A stretch of DNA of 64,000 nucleotides. Origin: Metabacillus crassostreae. GTDB lineage: Bacteria; Bacillota; Bacilli; Bacillales; Bacillaceae. The stretch spans positions 248,001 to 312,000 of the forward strand of contig NZ_JAFBDU010000001.1 in assembly GCF_016908395.1 (NCBI RefSeq), given 5' to 3'. Position 1 is the stretch's first letter, and the number at the start of each line of letters is the position of its first letter. Of the stretch, positions 34,228-43,854 are shown one piece after another. Both the position numbers and the translations under genes were made by a program. Below the pieces are notes generated by a model, which searched no databases, was not told where the DNA came from, and was given only the letters and a program-made list of their open reading frames with translations.

Positions 34228-34442
34228 ATGACTCTATCGGTTGATTAAAGTAAGTGTACAAAGAATCTTTACGGGTTCAGCAATCGTGTTAGGAAACAAG
34301 AACTTTTTAGTTCATTGAAGTTAGGTTTTACAAAAATTACTATATTAAGTAGAATTGACTTAATATAGGGAAGATCAGTTTTAATTATTATTTATTTAGT
34401 TATACTATGTTAATTAGTATAAATATTAGGGTTGTGAGATTT

Positions 34443-35804
34443 TTGGATTTGTCGAAAAGTTCATCTAAATTAACGAGAAGATTATCATCTGTACAATTAA
34501 TTGTTTTATTTTACTTACTAGCAGTTTTGGTATCAACTTTATTATTAAGTCTGCCGTTTGCTCATAGAGAAAATGTTGAGCTATCTTTAATTGATACGGT
34601 ATTTACAGCTGTTAGTGCAATAAGTGTAACAGGACTTACTGTCGTTTCAACAGTTGAAACATTTAATGAGGTTGGATACTTGATTTTAGTATTTATTCTT
34701 CAATTCGGTGGAATAGGGATTATGACTTTAGGAACCTTTATTTGGATATTATTCGGGAAAAAAATAGGCTTAAAAGATCGGCAGCTTATTATGACAGATC
34801 AAAACCGGTCAACTTTTTCTGGATTAGTTCAATTGATGAAGCAGATTTTAGTCATTATTATAGCCATAGAATTAATTGGTGCAGTAATATTAGGGGTACA
34901 TTTTCTTCAGTATTTTCCAACCTGGCAAGAAGCATTTTTACAAGGTTTTTTTGCTTCAGTCAGTGCAACAACAAATGCTGGATTTGATATTACGGGTACA
35001 TCACTTGTTCCATTTGCAAACGATTATTTTGTTCAAACAATCAATATTATTTTGCTTATTCTCGGAGCTATCGGGTTTCCTGTTCTTATAGAGGTGAAGG
35101 ATTTTATTACGAAAAAAAGTACAATCCGCCATAGATTTTCACTTTTTACAAAATTAACAACAACTACATTTTTTATTTTAATTGTTTTAGGTACTGTTTT
35201 CATATTTTTATTTGAGAAAAATCACTTTTTCGCAGATAAAACTTGGCATGAGTCACTTTTTTATTCCTTATTTCAATCAACTTCCACTAGAAATGGTGGA
35301 TTAGCCACAATGGATGTGAGTCAATTTACTGATCCTACCTTACTATTTATAAGTGGGTTAATGTTTATTGGAGCATCTCCTAGCAGTGTGGGGGGAGGAA
35401 TAAGAACGACAACCTTTGCCATCATGATTTTAAGCATCTATTTCTATGCAAAAGGGAAGGATTCTATTAAAGTTTTTGGTCGTGAAGTAGATCCCGAAGA
35501 TGTTCGCAGGTCATTTATCGTTATCACAACTGCAGTCATGATTTGTAGTACTTCAATTATCTTAATGAGTATAGTAGAGCCTACATTTGAGTTGATTGAA
35601 ATTATCTTTGAGGTTTCTTCGGCATTCGGTACAACAGGATTGTCTATGGGAATCACCCCAGAGCTTAGTACATTTGGTAAACTAGTTATCATCATACTTA
35701 TGTTTGTTGGTAGAATAGGGATCTTTTCTTTCTTATTTTTAATTCGAGGAAAAACCGTTAAAGAGAACTTTAAATTTCCAAAAGAGAAAGTGATAATCGG
35801 ATAA
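34443..35804 (+). CDS. Ktr-type potassium uptake channel subunit (KtrB/KtrD)
   Basis: About 453 residues with ten or so membrane segments and four selectivity-filter repeats each centred on a glycine: AISVTGLTVV, ATTNAGFDI, STRNGGLAT and FGTTGLSMG. Such channels move K+ (and Na+) with a cytoplasmic RCK subunit KtrA/KtrC, whose gene is not in this window. The KtrD-like orphan layout fits. TTG 34443 after GTGAG is chosen; ATG 34407 is possible and would add 12 residues without a ribosome binding site. A terminator follows. Confidence 0.9.
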   Translation: MDLSKSSSKLTRRLSSVQLIVLFYLLAVLVSTLLLSLPFAHRENVELSLIDTVFTAVSAISVTGLTVVSTVETFNEVGYLILVFILQFGGIGIMTLGTFIWILFGKKIGLKDRQLIMTDQNRSTFSGLVQLMKQILVIIIAIELIGAVILGVHFLQYFPTWQEAFLQGFFASVSATTNAGFDITGTSLVPFANDYFVQTINIILLILGAIGFPVLIEVKDFITKKSTIRHRFSLFTKLTTTTFFILIVLGTVFIFLFEKNHFFADKTWHESLFYSLFQSTSTRNGGLATMDVSQFTDPTLLFISGLMFIGASPSSVGGGIRTTTFAIMILSIYFYAKGKDSIKVFGREVDPEDVRRSFIVITTAVMICSTSIILMSIVEPTFELIEIIFEVSSAFGTTGLSMGITPELSTFGKLVIIILMFVGRIGIFSFLFLIRGKTVKENFKFPKEKVIIG

Positions 35805-35810
35805 TTCACT

Positions 35811-35848
35811 AAAGAGCGTATTTTCTAAGAGGAAATTCGCTCTTTTGT
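35811..35848 (+). terminator. Terminator
   Basis: AAAGAGCG..CGCTCTTTT hairpin with short T-tail after the potassium channel gene. Confidence 0.75.
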
Positions 35849-35897
35849 CTTGAATAAGATTTGAAAGGTATTAAGTGGAGGGGAGTTAAAATATATC

Positions 35898-36704
35898 ATA
35901 CAGAATAAACGAGATGTATCAAAGGTAACTATATATTTAGCTAATAAGCTGGCTGGTGCTGGATTTGCTTTATTTTTTATAATTGGTTTTTTATTTATAT
36001 TAGAGCCTGATTTATATAAGTTTTCTGAAGCGATATCAAATAAATATATTTGGCTATTATTGTTTTGCTATGGTTTGTTTTGTTCAGTGCTCATTGATTT
36101 GATTACAGGAAAATTGAAGAAAAAATATTTAACGTTTGACCAAGGAGCTCAACAAGTTAACCGGTATTTAATAAAATTAGTACTTTATCCTTTTTTTGGT
36201 TTTGCGATCTTTTTAGTTTATGGATTTAGTGTTTACACATTGATTGCTTGTTTTATTGGCGTTTTATGTGCTTTCTTATTTTATTTAGGAACTTATTTTT
36301 CACGTAAATCAACTTTATTTACCTATTTATTTTCAATTGTAATTCCATTATCTTTTATCTTACTAGCAAATATTGATTTCACCGAAAAAAAGCAATGGAA
36401 AGAAATGAGGACTGATTCTTCCTTTTCTGCAAGCTTTCAGTATTTTAATGGTGAGCATGAAATTGCACTTACACTAACTGAAGGTCAATCAATCATATTA
36501 TCAAGAGAATTTGTTAATAAAAACGGTGGTGGACATGGATTTCATGTTAAAGATGAACATGATAATTTAGTTGGAATGACAGAAATAGATGATCATACAC
36601 TGAAATTAGATGTAGCAAAGTCAGGTGTATATAGGTTGGTTTTTACTGGTGATCGTATAAAAGGTAGCTTTAAAGTTAAATGGGAAATAGATGAATTCAG
36701 TTAG
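35898..36704 (+). CDS. Membrane protein with extracytoplasmic beta domain, start codon unclear
   Basis: About 268 residues if read from 35898. Four membrane segments (LAGAGFALFFIIGFLFI first, then WLLLFCYGLFCSVLI, two more) are followed by a soluble domain, SASFQYFNGEHEIALTLTEG to FKVKWEIDEF, that looks like a beta-sandwich. I do not recognise it. GTGGAGGGGAG (35875-35885) is a strong ribosome binding site, but the frame after it has only TTA, AAA, TAT, ATC and ATA; the next TTG is 36060, which would remove the first membrane segment. ATC 35895 or ATA 35898 may be the start. Confidence 0.55.
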   Translation: MQNKRDVSKVTIYLANKLAGAGFALFFIIGFLFILEPDLYKFSEAISNKYIWLLLFCYGLFCSVLIDLITGKLKKKYLTFDQGAQQVNRYLIKLVLYPFFGFAIFLVYGFSVYTLIACFIGVLCAFLFYLGTYFSRKSTLFTYLFSIVIPLSFILLANIDFTEKKQWKEMRTDSSFSASFQYFNGEHEIALTLTEGQSIILSREFVNKNGGGHGFHVKDEHDNLVGMTEIDDHTLKLDVAKSGVYRLVFTGDRIKGSFKVKWEIDEFS

Positions 36705-36827
36705 GTGCCAATTTAATCCTTTTTCTTTATCTATCTTTCCTATTACGTACTAGTATGATAGACTTGTAAACTTCTTAGCCTAATAAGGCCTGTTACTATC
36801 TTTCATTTAGAATACAGGAGGGTTTAC

Positions 36828-37433
36828 ATGAAAAATCTTAATAAAACTATAACGATCATTTTATCAATGATGATGGTAGCTTTTCATACTATTTCTCCAA
36901 CACTACAAATAAATGCCAAATTGGCCAAATCGTTTGAAACAGGTGATACAGTAGCGTTATCAATAGAACACTATGGTAACTATAAGGCTGGACAGAATTC
37001 TCTTGAATTGAGTTTGGGTAATAAAGAAGCTGTTGATTTTAAAGCACCGTTAAAAAAAACGGATCAAGCTTTATCGATCTCAGAAGAAGAAAAAGTATTA
37101 CTTGCTCGTCTTGTTCATGCTGAAGCAAAGGGTGAGCCATATGTAGGGAAAGTAGCGGTTGCGAATGTAGTAATAAATCGTGTGGAACATGAGCAATTTC
37201 CTGATACAGTAAAAGAGGTAATTTATCAAAAGAATGCCTTTCAGCCGGTACAAAATGAATCAATTGATGAAGCTGCTGATTATGAAGCAGAAAACGCAGT
37301 GACTGAAGCATTAGCGCTAAATAATTCTGAGGATAAATCGTTGTATTTTTATAACCCAGATACTGCAACAGATGAGTGGATTAGAACTCGTGATGTTACA
37401 AAGGTAATTGGTAATCATGTATTTGCTATTTAA
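36828..37433 (+). CDS. Cell wall hydrolase (SleB/CwlJ-type)
   Basis: 201 residues: signal peptide (hydrophobic core about 8-24), a linker, then a Hydrolase_2 domain, EEKVLLARLVHAEAKGEPYV, GKVAVANVVINRVEHEQFPD, to the C-terminus FYNPDTATDEWIRTRD. The catalytic glutamate of this fold is in HAEAKGE. SleB and CwlJ cleave spore cortex with muramic lactam; YkvT is a vegetative relative. Without the peptidoglycan-binding repeat of SleB, this copy is closer to the YkvT/CwlJ type. CAGGAGGG precedes ATG 36828. Confidence 0.85.
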   Translation: MKNLNKTITIILSMMMVAFHTISPTLQINAKLAKSFETGDTVALSIEHYGNYKAGQNSLELSLGNKEAVDFKAPLKKTDQALSISEEEKVLLARLVHAEAKGEPYVGKVAVANVVINRVEHEQFPDTVKEVIYQKNAFQPVQNESIDEAADYEAENAVTEALALNNSEDKSLYFYNPDTATDEWIRTRDVTKVIGNHVFAI

Positions 37434-37471
37434 AGTTAGGGTACCTCGATTTTCATTAATAAACTGTTGTA

Positions 37472-37507
37472 AGAGACCAGATCAGTAAATGATTTGGTTT
37501 TTTATTA
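37472..37507 (+). terminator. Weak terminator
   Basis: ACCAGATCA..TGATTTGGT hairpin with T-tail after the hydrolase gene. Confidence 0.55.
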
Positions 37508-37706
37508 GATTTGTGTTGTTACTTTTTTAATTTATATTAAAATAAGATGTAAAATAATTAATCACTTTGTAGGGTTCTAGGTAATAGGCTTTTACTAGAT
37601 TTCATAACCATCTGTTTTAGAATGGAAATATCATTTCTCTTTTCACTTACACTTTTTTACTGATAATATTTTAAAGTGTTCGATTTCTGGAAAAAGGGGT
37701 ATCAAA

Positions 37707-38141
37707 ATGAAAAAGATATCATTACTATTTTGTACAATGTTGGCTTTAATTATTGTAACGGGATGTTCAAGTGATCAAGGAGAAACAATGGTTTTGTTAG
37801 ATGAAGAGATATCGAAAATAATACTTTCTAAATCATTAGGTACAGGTGAAATAAATATGGATCAATTAAAATCATTTGAAGATGAGAAGTCAGTTAAAGT
37901 TTTCGAAAAAGCAATTAAAACAGCAACAAAACTAAATGTATCTGATACATTACGAAAACCTGATTATGATATTCAAGTGAAGTATAAGGAAGGTTATCCT
38001 ACTCATGCTATTCATCTATGGCTAGGGGAGGAAGGTGAAAGTAGTACGTTAATGTACATGGTTGAAGAAGATGGACCTTATCTTTCAAGTATTGAAATGA
38101 CAAGTAAATTAAGAAGGCTTATTCTAACAAATCAATACTAA
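37707..38141 (+). CDS. Small lipoprotein
   Basis: 144 residues with a clear lipoprotein signal: MKKISLLFCTMLALIIVTGC, lipobox VTG-C at residue 20, then a soluble domain with alternating strands (YDIQVKYKEGYPTHAIHLWL, STLMYMVEEDGPYL). The pattern is like YhfM-type Bacillus lipoproteins of unknown function; that match is uncertain. AAAAAGGGG precedes ATG 37707. It ends in a bidirectional terminator shared with the convergent chemoreceptor. Confidence 0.75.
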   Translation: MKKISLLFCTMLALIIVTGCSSDQGETMVLLDEEISKIILSKSLGTGEINMDQLKSFEDEKSVKVFEKAIKTATKLNVSDTLRKPDYDIQVKYKEGYPTHAIHLWLGEEGESSTLMYMVEEDGPYLSSIEMTSKLRRLILTNQY

Positions 38142-38173
38142 TAACTTCGATATGTTATATCTATTAAAAATTG

Positions 38174-38223
38174 AAAATGCCCCTAAATTTAAAGGATCAT
38201 CCTATAGGTTTAGGGGCATTTGA
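38174..38223. terminator. Bidirectional terminator
   Basis: AAATGCCCCTAAA..TTTAGGGGCATTT, long and perfect at the base, between convergent genes. Confidence 0.9.
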
Positions 38224-38237
38224 ATTTCATTTTATTG

Positions 38238-39710
38238 TTATTTTGATGAAAGAAGTTCTGCTTTTTCCACAGTGCTTGCCATATTACCAGCAATTTTTTC
38301 GTTGTCTAAATTAAGGGTTTCAACTGTAGCACTTAATTCTTCAAGACTTGCACTTGCTTCATCAATTACCGATGCTAACTCATTTGTTGCGCGATCTACA
38401 GAGTGAGAGCCGTCAGTGACAACGTTAGATAATTTGTCTAACTGACTTAATTCATTTGCAAGCTGTTTGATATTCGTAGCTAAGCTATAAAACACCTTTG
38501 AAACAGAATCTGTTGACTGCAAATTATCATTAATTTTTTCTCCGCTTTCATTCATACTTTGGAGAGCTAATTTATTACTTTGATTAACTTCTATAAGATT
38601 TGAAGAAATCTTTTCTGTAATTGTATTTGTATGCTCAGCTAATTTGCGAATTTCCCCAGCAACGACTGAGAAACCTTTCCCAGCTTCCCCAGCACGAGCT
38701 GCTTCAATTGATGCGTTAAGAGCAAGAAGATTTGTTTGTTCTGTAATTTGCCTAATATCATTAGCAAAACTATTTGTTTCTTCAATTTTATGTGAAAGAA
38801 CGTCAAAGTTCTTCTGTAATCCATGAATCACAGCTTGTAGCCCCTGAGTGTTATCTACTAGAAAATTCATTTTTTCTTCACCAGAATTCAGTAAAGACGT
38901 AGATTCATTTGATTTTTCCAAAAGAACAGAAGATAAATTACCTAGCTCAATCATTTTTTCAAGTGTTTTAGTTGATTGATTTTTTATTTCATTTACTTCC
39001 TTTATTTGTACTTCTGTACCAGAAGCAACCTCTTGAATAGCATTAACCATTTCTGATTGCGATTGTAAATTTGATTGAATTAAATCATTTGAATTAACTA
39101 AATGATTGATAATAGCATCAATATTATTTTTTAAGAGATTTTTTTCAGCTTCTTTATCTCTAGTTTCTTGTTCTGATTTTGTTAAAAGATCGTAAACAAT
39201 TTTTGTGTTTTTCGTATTTAAAATAATAACGACACTTAGTAGCACACACATTAGAACATATATTAAAATGGCATATTGAAAAGTATTTGTTAAGACTTCT
39301 AATGAGTCAGCCTGAGCATTGAATCGATTAAAAATTAATACGAACAATCCTAAAATAGCACCAAATCCAAATACTTTACGATTAAGTGGAACAACTGAGA
39401 ATACAAGGGTGAAAAACGCAATAAGTGTAATATTCATATTCCCGCCAGCCATTGCAATACTATAAACTGAAAATGCAGCTACAATAAAGACACTAGCATA
39501 AGGATAAACATATGATTTCTTTAGAAAAAGAACTACTACAACATAAAGCAATACAACAATAAATAGTTCAATACCGAATAAGATGATCGTTGCTTGATCA
39601 CCACTGCTAACAGCATTTAACAATCCCAATAGCATAGTTAAAAAATAGACACCAAATAAAAACTTGTTTTTTGTTTTTAAGTCCTTATTCATCATTTCTT
39701 GAATAGACAA
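38238..39710 (-). CDS. Methyl-accepting chemotaxis protein with integral-membrane sensor
   Basis: 490 residues. About six membrane helices (15-165) replace the usual periplasmic sensor; there is no HAMP domain. The signalling hairpin is [37 protein letters not shown], flanked by long coiled coil. It would report to CheA/CheW and bias the flagellar motor, sensing a membrane or cytoplasmic signal. ATG 39710 follows a GAGGATGATT-type site on the minus strand. Monocistronic. Confidence 0.88.
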   Translation of the reverse strand: MSIQEMMNKDLKTKNKFLFGVYFLTMLLGLLNAVSSGDQATIILFGIELFIVVLLYVVVVLFLKKSYVYPYASVFIVAAFSVYSIAMAGGNMNITLIAFFTLVFSVVPLNRKVFGFGAILGLFVLIFNRFNAQADSLEVLTNTFQYAILIYVLMCVLLSVVIILNTKNTKIVYDLLTKSEQETRDKEAEKNLLKNNIDAIINHLVNSNDLIQSNLQSQSEMVNAIQEVASGTEVQIKEVNEIKNQSTKTLEKMIELGNLSSVLLEKSNESTSLLNSGEEKMNFLVDNTQGLQAVIHGLQKNFDVLSHKIEETNSFANDIRQITEQTNLLALNASIEAARAGEAGKGFSVVAGEIRKLAEHTNTITEKISSNLIEVNQSNKLALQSMNESGEKINDNLQSTDSVSKVFYSLATNIKQLANELSQLDKLSNVVTDGSHSVDRATNELASVIDEASASLEELSATVETLNLDNEKIAGNMASTVEKAELLSSK

Positions 39711-39870
39711 TTTGAATCATCCTCGATTTCATTTATCGACATATATCGACAGGTTATAAGTATATTATCGGTGCATAAGTGTGAAAATTTAGCTTTTTTA
39801 TGTAAAAAGTATCTTTATTTATTGTTGGGTGTGATTAATTAAAAACTAATTCTACAAAAGTAAGACAAAA

Positions 39871-39903
39871 AATGTGTACTTGAGTATTTGCCCAAGTACA
39901 CAA
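39871..39903. terminator. Terminator after the OxlT-like gene
   Basis: TGTGTACTTG..CAAGTACACA hairpin just beyond the stop of the minus-strand transporter. Confidence 0.75.
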
Positions 39904-39917
39904 CTAGTTCTATATAT

Positions 39918-41114
39918 TTATAGGACTTCGTTTCCAACCATCTCCTCTTCTGATGATACAAGCTTAGGTGTTTTAATGAACTTTACTAAAACAATTGCGA
40001 TAATACAGATAAACCCAGAAATTAAGAATGCCTGTGTAAAAGAAATAACTTTAATAATGAACGGTCCTGCAAATGCAGATATTCCGTAAGCTTGGTACAT
40101 AAACCCATAATTTGATCCAATATTTTTGGTGCCATAATAATCTGCTGTAACTGAAGGGAAGAGGGCAAGGTAGCCTCCAAAGCAAAAACCAACAATAGAA
40201 ACAGCGATTAAATATAGAGGATAATTCATCATCCCTGTACTCATATAAAACATAGTAAGAGCTGTTAAAGCATAAATCATCATAAGTGTGTTTTTACGCC
40301 CGAAAATGTCAGAAACTTTTCCTAAAACAATTCTTCCTGCCGCATTAAATAAAGCGATGACCATAACAGCATTAGCAGCTTTTTCAACGCTTAAATTTGC
40401 AAGCTCTACACCAATATCAACTGCAAAGCTTATGACTAATAAGCCAGAGATACTACCAAATAAAAATACAATCCATAGTACATAGAATTGTGATGTTTTT
40501 AACATTTGAATTGGAGAAAATTGAGCCTTTTTTGCGCCAGTTCCTGAAGCTTCATCTTCAACTGCTGGTGGATTTTTTAAAAGCTGTGCTCCTGCAACAA
40601 CTAATATCATATAAATAAGACCAAGATAAAGGAACGCAGATGAAACACCAAATTCTCCTATAAAATATCCAATAACAGGTTTATAAATTAATCCACCCAG
40701 ACCAAAACCGGCTACTGCTACTCCACTGATAAAGCCACGTTTATCAGGAAACCACTTAACACATGCGGATAAAGGACTTACATAGGTCATACCAATACCA
40801 ATTCCGCCTACAACTCCATAAAAGAAATATAATTGGAATAAAGTTGTGGCAGAGCTTGATAAAATCAATCCAAGACCAAGTAACAGACCGCCAATTGTTG
40901 CAACCCATCTTGGTCCAATCCGATCTTGAAGTCTACCAGCAAAAATCGTTGTAAAAGCAAAAACTGCAATTGTAATAGAGAAGGTTACAACTACATCCTC
41001 ACGAGACCATCCAAACTTATCAATTAGTGGCTGATTAAATAAACTCCATGCATATACAGCTCCTAAGTTAATTTGTATTAATACGGCACCAAGAACAACA
41101 AACCATCTATTCAT
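39918..41114 (-). CDS. OxlT-family MFS transporter
   Basis: 398 residues, 12 membrane segments. INLGAVYAWSLFNQPLIDKF, FAGRLQDRIGPRWVATIGGL and SGVAVAGFGLGGLIYKPVIG match the oxalate/formate antiporter-like group of the major facilitator superfamily (OxlT, YhjX). Characterised relatives exchange oxalate for formate or move pyruvate or lactate. No oxalate decarboxylase or formyl-CoA transferase is near, so oxalate is not implied. GGGGG precedes ATG 41114. Confidence 0.85.
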   Translation of the reverse strand: MNRWFVVLGAVLIQINLGAVYAWSLFNQPLIDKFGWSREDVVVTFSITIAVFAFTTIFAGRLQDRIGPRWVATIGGLLLGLGLILSSSATTLFQLYFFYGVVGGIGIGMTYVSPLSACVKWFPDKRGFISGVAVAGFGLGGLIYKPVIGYFIGEFGVSSAFLYLGLIYMILVVAGAQLLKNPPAVEDEASGTGAKKAQFSPIQMLKTSQFYVLWIVFLFGSISGLLVISFAVDIGVELANLSVEKAANAVMVIALFNAAGRIVLGKVSDIFGRKNTLMMIYALTALTMFYMSTGMMNYPLYLIAVSIVGFCFGGYLALFPSVTADYYGTKNIGSNYGFMYQAYGISAFAGPFIIKVISFTQAFLISGFICIIAIVLVKFIKTPKLVSSEEEMVGNEVL

Positions 41115-41187
41115 GGTAAAACCCCCTTAAAATTTAATATCACCAATAAAATCATAATTACTAATGTAAGTTAGGATGAAATAAAAA

Positions 41188-41236
41188 AAGAGACCAACGA
41201 AGATCGTGTAAACACACATCATCGTTGGTCTCTTTA
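41188..41236 (-). terminator. Strong terminator upstream of the OxlT-like gene
   Basis: AGAGACCAACGA..TCGTTGGTCTCT hairpin; on the minus strand it is followed by TTTTTTTATTT. It probably ends a transcript coming from 41.5 kb and lies in front of the transporter promoter. Confidence 0.8.
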
Positions 41237-41284
41237 TATACTCACATTAAGTGTTTATTAAAGCTACCAATTTATAGGATTTCA

Positions 41285-41463
41285 TTATTAAAGGCTCTTT
41301 TCTGAATTATTGTTGCTAATTGATCTAATTATGCAGTAGAAACATTGTTCCTTCTAGCAAAATAGGTACTATCCTATGAAGAAAAGATGCCACTATGCTT
41401 TATATAGTGCTCTTTACTTGGTGTTGTTAAAGCAACAAAGTTTACGAAAACAGCCTTATTAAA
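41285..41463 (-). mobile_element. MITE copy D, reverse orientation, with 8-bp target duplication
   Basis: The element is 41293-41455 (163 bp), flanked by a perfect direct repeat TTATTAAA (41285-41292 and 41456-41463). Ends are GGCTCTTTTCTGAAT and the complement of GGCTGTTTTCGTAAAC. It has entered the 3' end of a small minus-strand frame. Confidence 0.87.
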
Positions 41464-41580
41464 TTGTTGATTTTTGTTAATTTTGCGAATATGTTCAAAT
41501 TTATCATTATCGTAAAAAGTCACTTCAGAAATTGAAAAGCGGTATGATTTCTTATGAACTTGTCTACTAGACATTTCCAT
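41374..41580 (-). pseudogene. Small basic protein frame disrupted by MITE copy D
   Basis: The first 41 codons (MEMSSRQVHKKSYRFSISEV, then DNDKFEHIRKINKNQQFN) lie outside the MITE; the last 27 codons are MITE-derived. Removing the element and one target duplication restores a frame that ends N-E-I-L-stop just downstream, about 46 residues in all. The start at 41580 has no clear ribosome binding site, so whether it was ever a gene is open. A strong terminator downstream on the same strand supports a transcript. Confidence 0.4.
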
Positions 41581-42064
41581 AGGCTATCAGTTCAAACTAT
41601 ATAGAAGTATGACCTTTTTAATTCGAACTCTTACAATTATGCCATAATTTTTTTGAGTGTCAATCAGTAATTTATATGTAATCCCTTACAAAACCTTGGG
41701 GGTTTTTATATGCAAATAATGTTAAAGGAAGAGGATTATATTTACCTTAATTCGAACATTAAATAACCTAAAAGCAATTATGAGGGAACTTTCAGCCATA
41801 GATAATTCAAGTCTGGGGAACAAGGATGAATTTTTAGTAACTATTGATCTTTTTAAAGATATAACTGTTTATTCTATCTGCCTTTCCATAAAATTTAAAA
41901 AGGAATTTTATTGATATGATTGAAAATGTAACATTATTTGACTATAATCGACTCAAAGCAACAAAATCTTTATTGTTAAAGAATGCACAAGTTTGTAAAC
42001 GCATTTCTTATTGTAATATATAAAACCTTCAAGAATACTTGTTAAGACAGGAGAAAGAAATAAG
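41581..42064. other. Gene-free stretch before the HD-GYP gene
   Basis: Contains a short open frame (about 41779-41913, 44 codons from ATG, MRELSAIDNSSLGNKDEFLV) without a ribosome binding site; it extends further upstream without a start and could be a coding relic. A CCTTGGGGG-centred region near 41695 may form a weak hairpin. No riboswitch is recognised. Confidence 0.35.
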
Positions 42065-43171
42065 ATGCGTTTAGTTAGATTAAATAAGTGTCAATCTGGA
42101 ATTAAATTAGGTAGAACGATATATAGTGAGAATGGAAAAATTCTTTTATCAAAGGGAACTGAACTCACAAACAGCTTTATAAAAAGATTACAAAATTTAA
42201 ATATTTATACAGTATACATAGAAGATAATGATTCAGAAGGTATTGATATTGTTGAATCTATTCCGGCCCAATTACTTAATGAAGCTACCAATACGATTAC
42301 AGAGGGCTTAAATACAATCGTTGAAATAAATACTATGAAACCAAGTATTCAGGGAATGATTAAAACTGAAAAGGCAGTTAGCGGTTTCCAAAAAATCTTT
42401 AAGGATATTCTTACTTGTTTAACTGAAAATCCTACAGTGCTTAATTTATTAGCAACAACAAAAATCCATGAAAATCATGTTTATACACATAGTCTAAATG
42501 TGACAATCTATGCCTGTCAGCTTGCAATCGAAAATGATTTACCACAAAATCAAATTGAAGAAATTGGCCTAGGAGCTTTATTACATGATCTGGGTAAAAT
42601 CTTTGTTTCTCCAGAAGTTCTAAATAAACCTGGTAGATTAACGAGAGAAGAATTTGAGCAAATGAAATCACACTCTGAGTTAGGTTTTGATATTTTACGA
42701 AAAGTCCATAGTGTTCCATTAGTTGTTGCTCACTGTGCACTTCAACACCATGAGCGTTTAGATGGTACTGGTTATCCAAGAGGTATTACAGGAAGTCGTA
42801 TACATCCTTACGCAAAAATTTTAAGTGTTGCCGATGTTTTTGATGCTGTAACAAGTCATAGAGTTTACCGCCCTGCAATGCTGCCACATCAAGGGATGGA
42901 GCTTCTATACTCTGGTAGTGGAACACAATTTGATACAGAGCAGTTAAAATTATTCAAAAATTGCATTGCCATTTATCCTCAAGGCTTAACGGTCAAGTTG
43001 AATGATGGCAGAACAGGTATTGTTACTAAATACAATTTCAGCTCTGTTGGACGACCAGAAATCCGTATTATTCAGGATGAAGAAGGTCAAAGGGTAACTC
43101 CATATGAAATTGATTTATCCAAAAAAGGTCAATTAACATTGGAGATTGTAGAAGCTGATGCGTTGCTATGA
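42065..43171 (+). CDS. HD-GYP domain c-di-GMP phosphodiesterase
   Basis: 368 residues. After an N-terminal 100-residue region (KCQSGIKLGRTIYSENGKIL), a complete HD-GYP domain follows: HSLNVTIYACQLA, LLHDLGKIFVSPEVLNKPGR, HHERLDGTGYPRGI, ADVFDAVTSHRVYRPAML. All metal-binding and GYP residues are intact, so it should hydrolyse cyclic di-GMP to GMP or pGpG. A small C-terminal domain (VKLNDGRTGIVTKYNFSSVG) follows. GACAGGAG precedes ATG 42065. It opposes the diguanylate cyclase at 20.5 kb. Confidence 0.92.
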   Translation: MRLVRLNKCQSGIKLGRTIYSENGKILLSKGTELTNSFIKRLQNLNIYTVYIEDNDSEGIDIVESIPAQLLNEATNTITEGLNTIVEINTMKPSIQGMIKTEKAVSGFQKIFKDILTCLTENPTVLNLLATTKIHENHVYTHSLNVTIYACQLAIENDLPQNQIEEIGLGALLHDLGKIFVSPEVLNKPGRLTREEFEQMKSHSELGFDILRKVHSVPLVVAHCALQHHERLDGTGYPRGITGSRIHPYAKILSVADVFDAVTSHRVYRPAMLPHQGMELLYSGSGTQFDTEQLKLFKNCIAIYPQGLTVKLNDGRTGIVTKYNFSSVGRPEIRIIQDEEGQRVTPYEIDLSKKGQLTLEIVEADALL

Positions 43172-43415
43172 TACAAGAGTTTAATGTAATATGTTATAAT
43201 TTAGTTGCATACATTAGAAACCGAATGCTTGCACTGATATAAAAAACTCACATTTTATAAAAAGTATTCTATTTTGAAAGACTCCAACATATGCTTATTT
43301 ATTAGGAGTATCAAGCATTTATTGATAAAAATTGAAATCTTTTTAGCAAATTATAGTAACTTGAGTTATGATTATAGGTAGTACACTACTATGAAATAAG
43401 GGGACTGACTCTTTT

Positions 43416-43697
43416 ATGCTTGCAAAAATTAAAAAAGTAAAACTGAACAAAGAAGGAAAAAATCCGAATTATAAGGTTTTGCTTGAGTGTCCTGAAGGCA
43501 AAGATTTATATATTCATTTTGATTATACTTACGCTACAGCAAAATATTGGCCTTTAGAAGTTAATTACAATGGTAAGAATCAAGGTGCAAAGCTTGCTTG
43601 GTATTCAAGTAAAATCGAAAAATTAACAGTTGCAGGTTTCCTAGAAGGTATTGCTGATAAAATTAACAAAAAGTATGAATTTGAATTAAAAAGATAA
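43416..43697 (+). CDS. Hypothetical protein (93 aa)
   Basis: 93 residues, probably beta-rich and soluble: MLAKIKKVKLNKEGKNPNYK, YIHFDYTYATAKYWPLEVNY, ending KINKKYEFELKR. No catalytic motif or membrane segment. AAGGGG precedes ATG 43416 at normal distance and a perfect terminator follows, so it is a real monocistronic gene of unknown role. It lies between the HD-GYP and HPF-like genes but is not in an operon with either. Confidence 0.7.
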   Translation: MLAKIKKVKLNKEGKNPNYKVLLECPEGKDLYIHFDYTYATAKYWPLEVNYNGKNQGAKLAWYSSKIEKLTVAGFLEGIADKINKKYEFELKR

Positions 43698-43702
43698 TAT
43701 AC

Positions 43703-43732
43703 AAAAAGGCTCCTTATTAAGGAGCTTTTTGT
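43703..43732 (+). terminator. Terminator
   Basis: AAAAAGGCTCCTT-ATT-AAGGAGCTTTTT, nearly perfect. Confidence 0.9.
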
Positions 43733-43854
43733 TTGTTTTCATCGCAATTTCATATGCAGCATATATCAAAGTTTTTCAGTTATGTTGTCCTTATAATTTT
43801 CCAATCTCTTGATTTCATACTAATTAAGTTTGACATTTAAAAATAATTTCCGCA

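Noticed and set aside
34228-34442. Possible c-di-AMP (ydaO) riboswitch before the potassium channel gene
   Set aside because: Expected because ktr genes often have one, but the conserved aptamer blocks are not present.
41709-41913. Short frames before the HD-GYP gene
   Set aside because: No ribosome binding site and no recognisable pattern; noted only as a possible relic.
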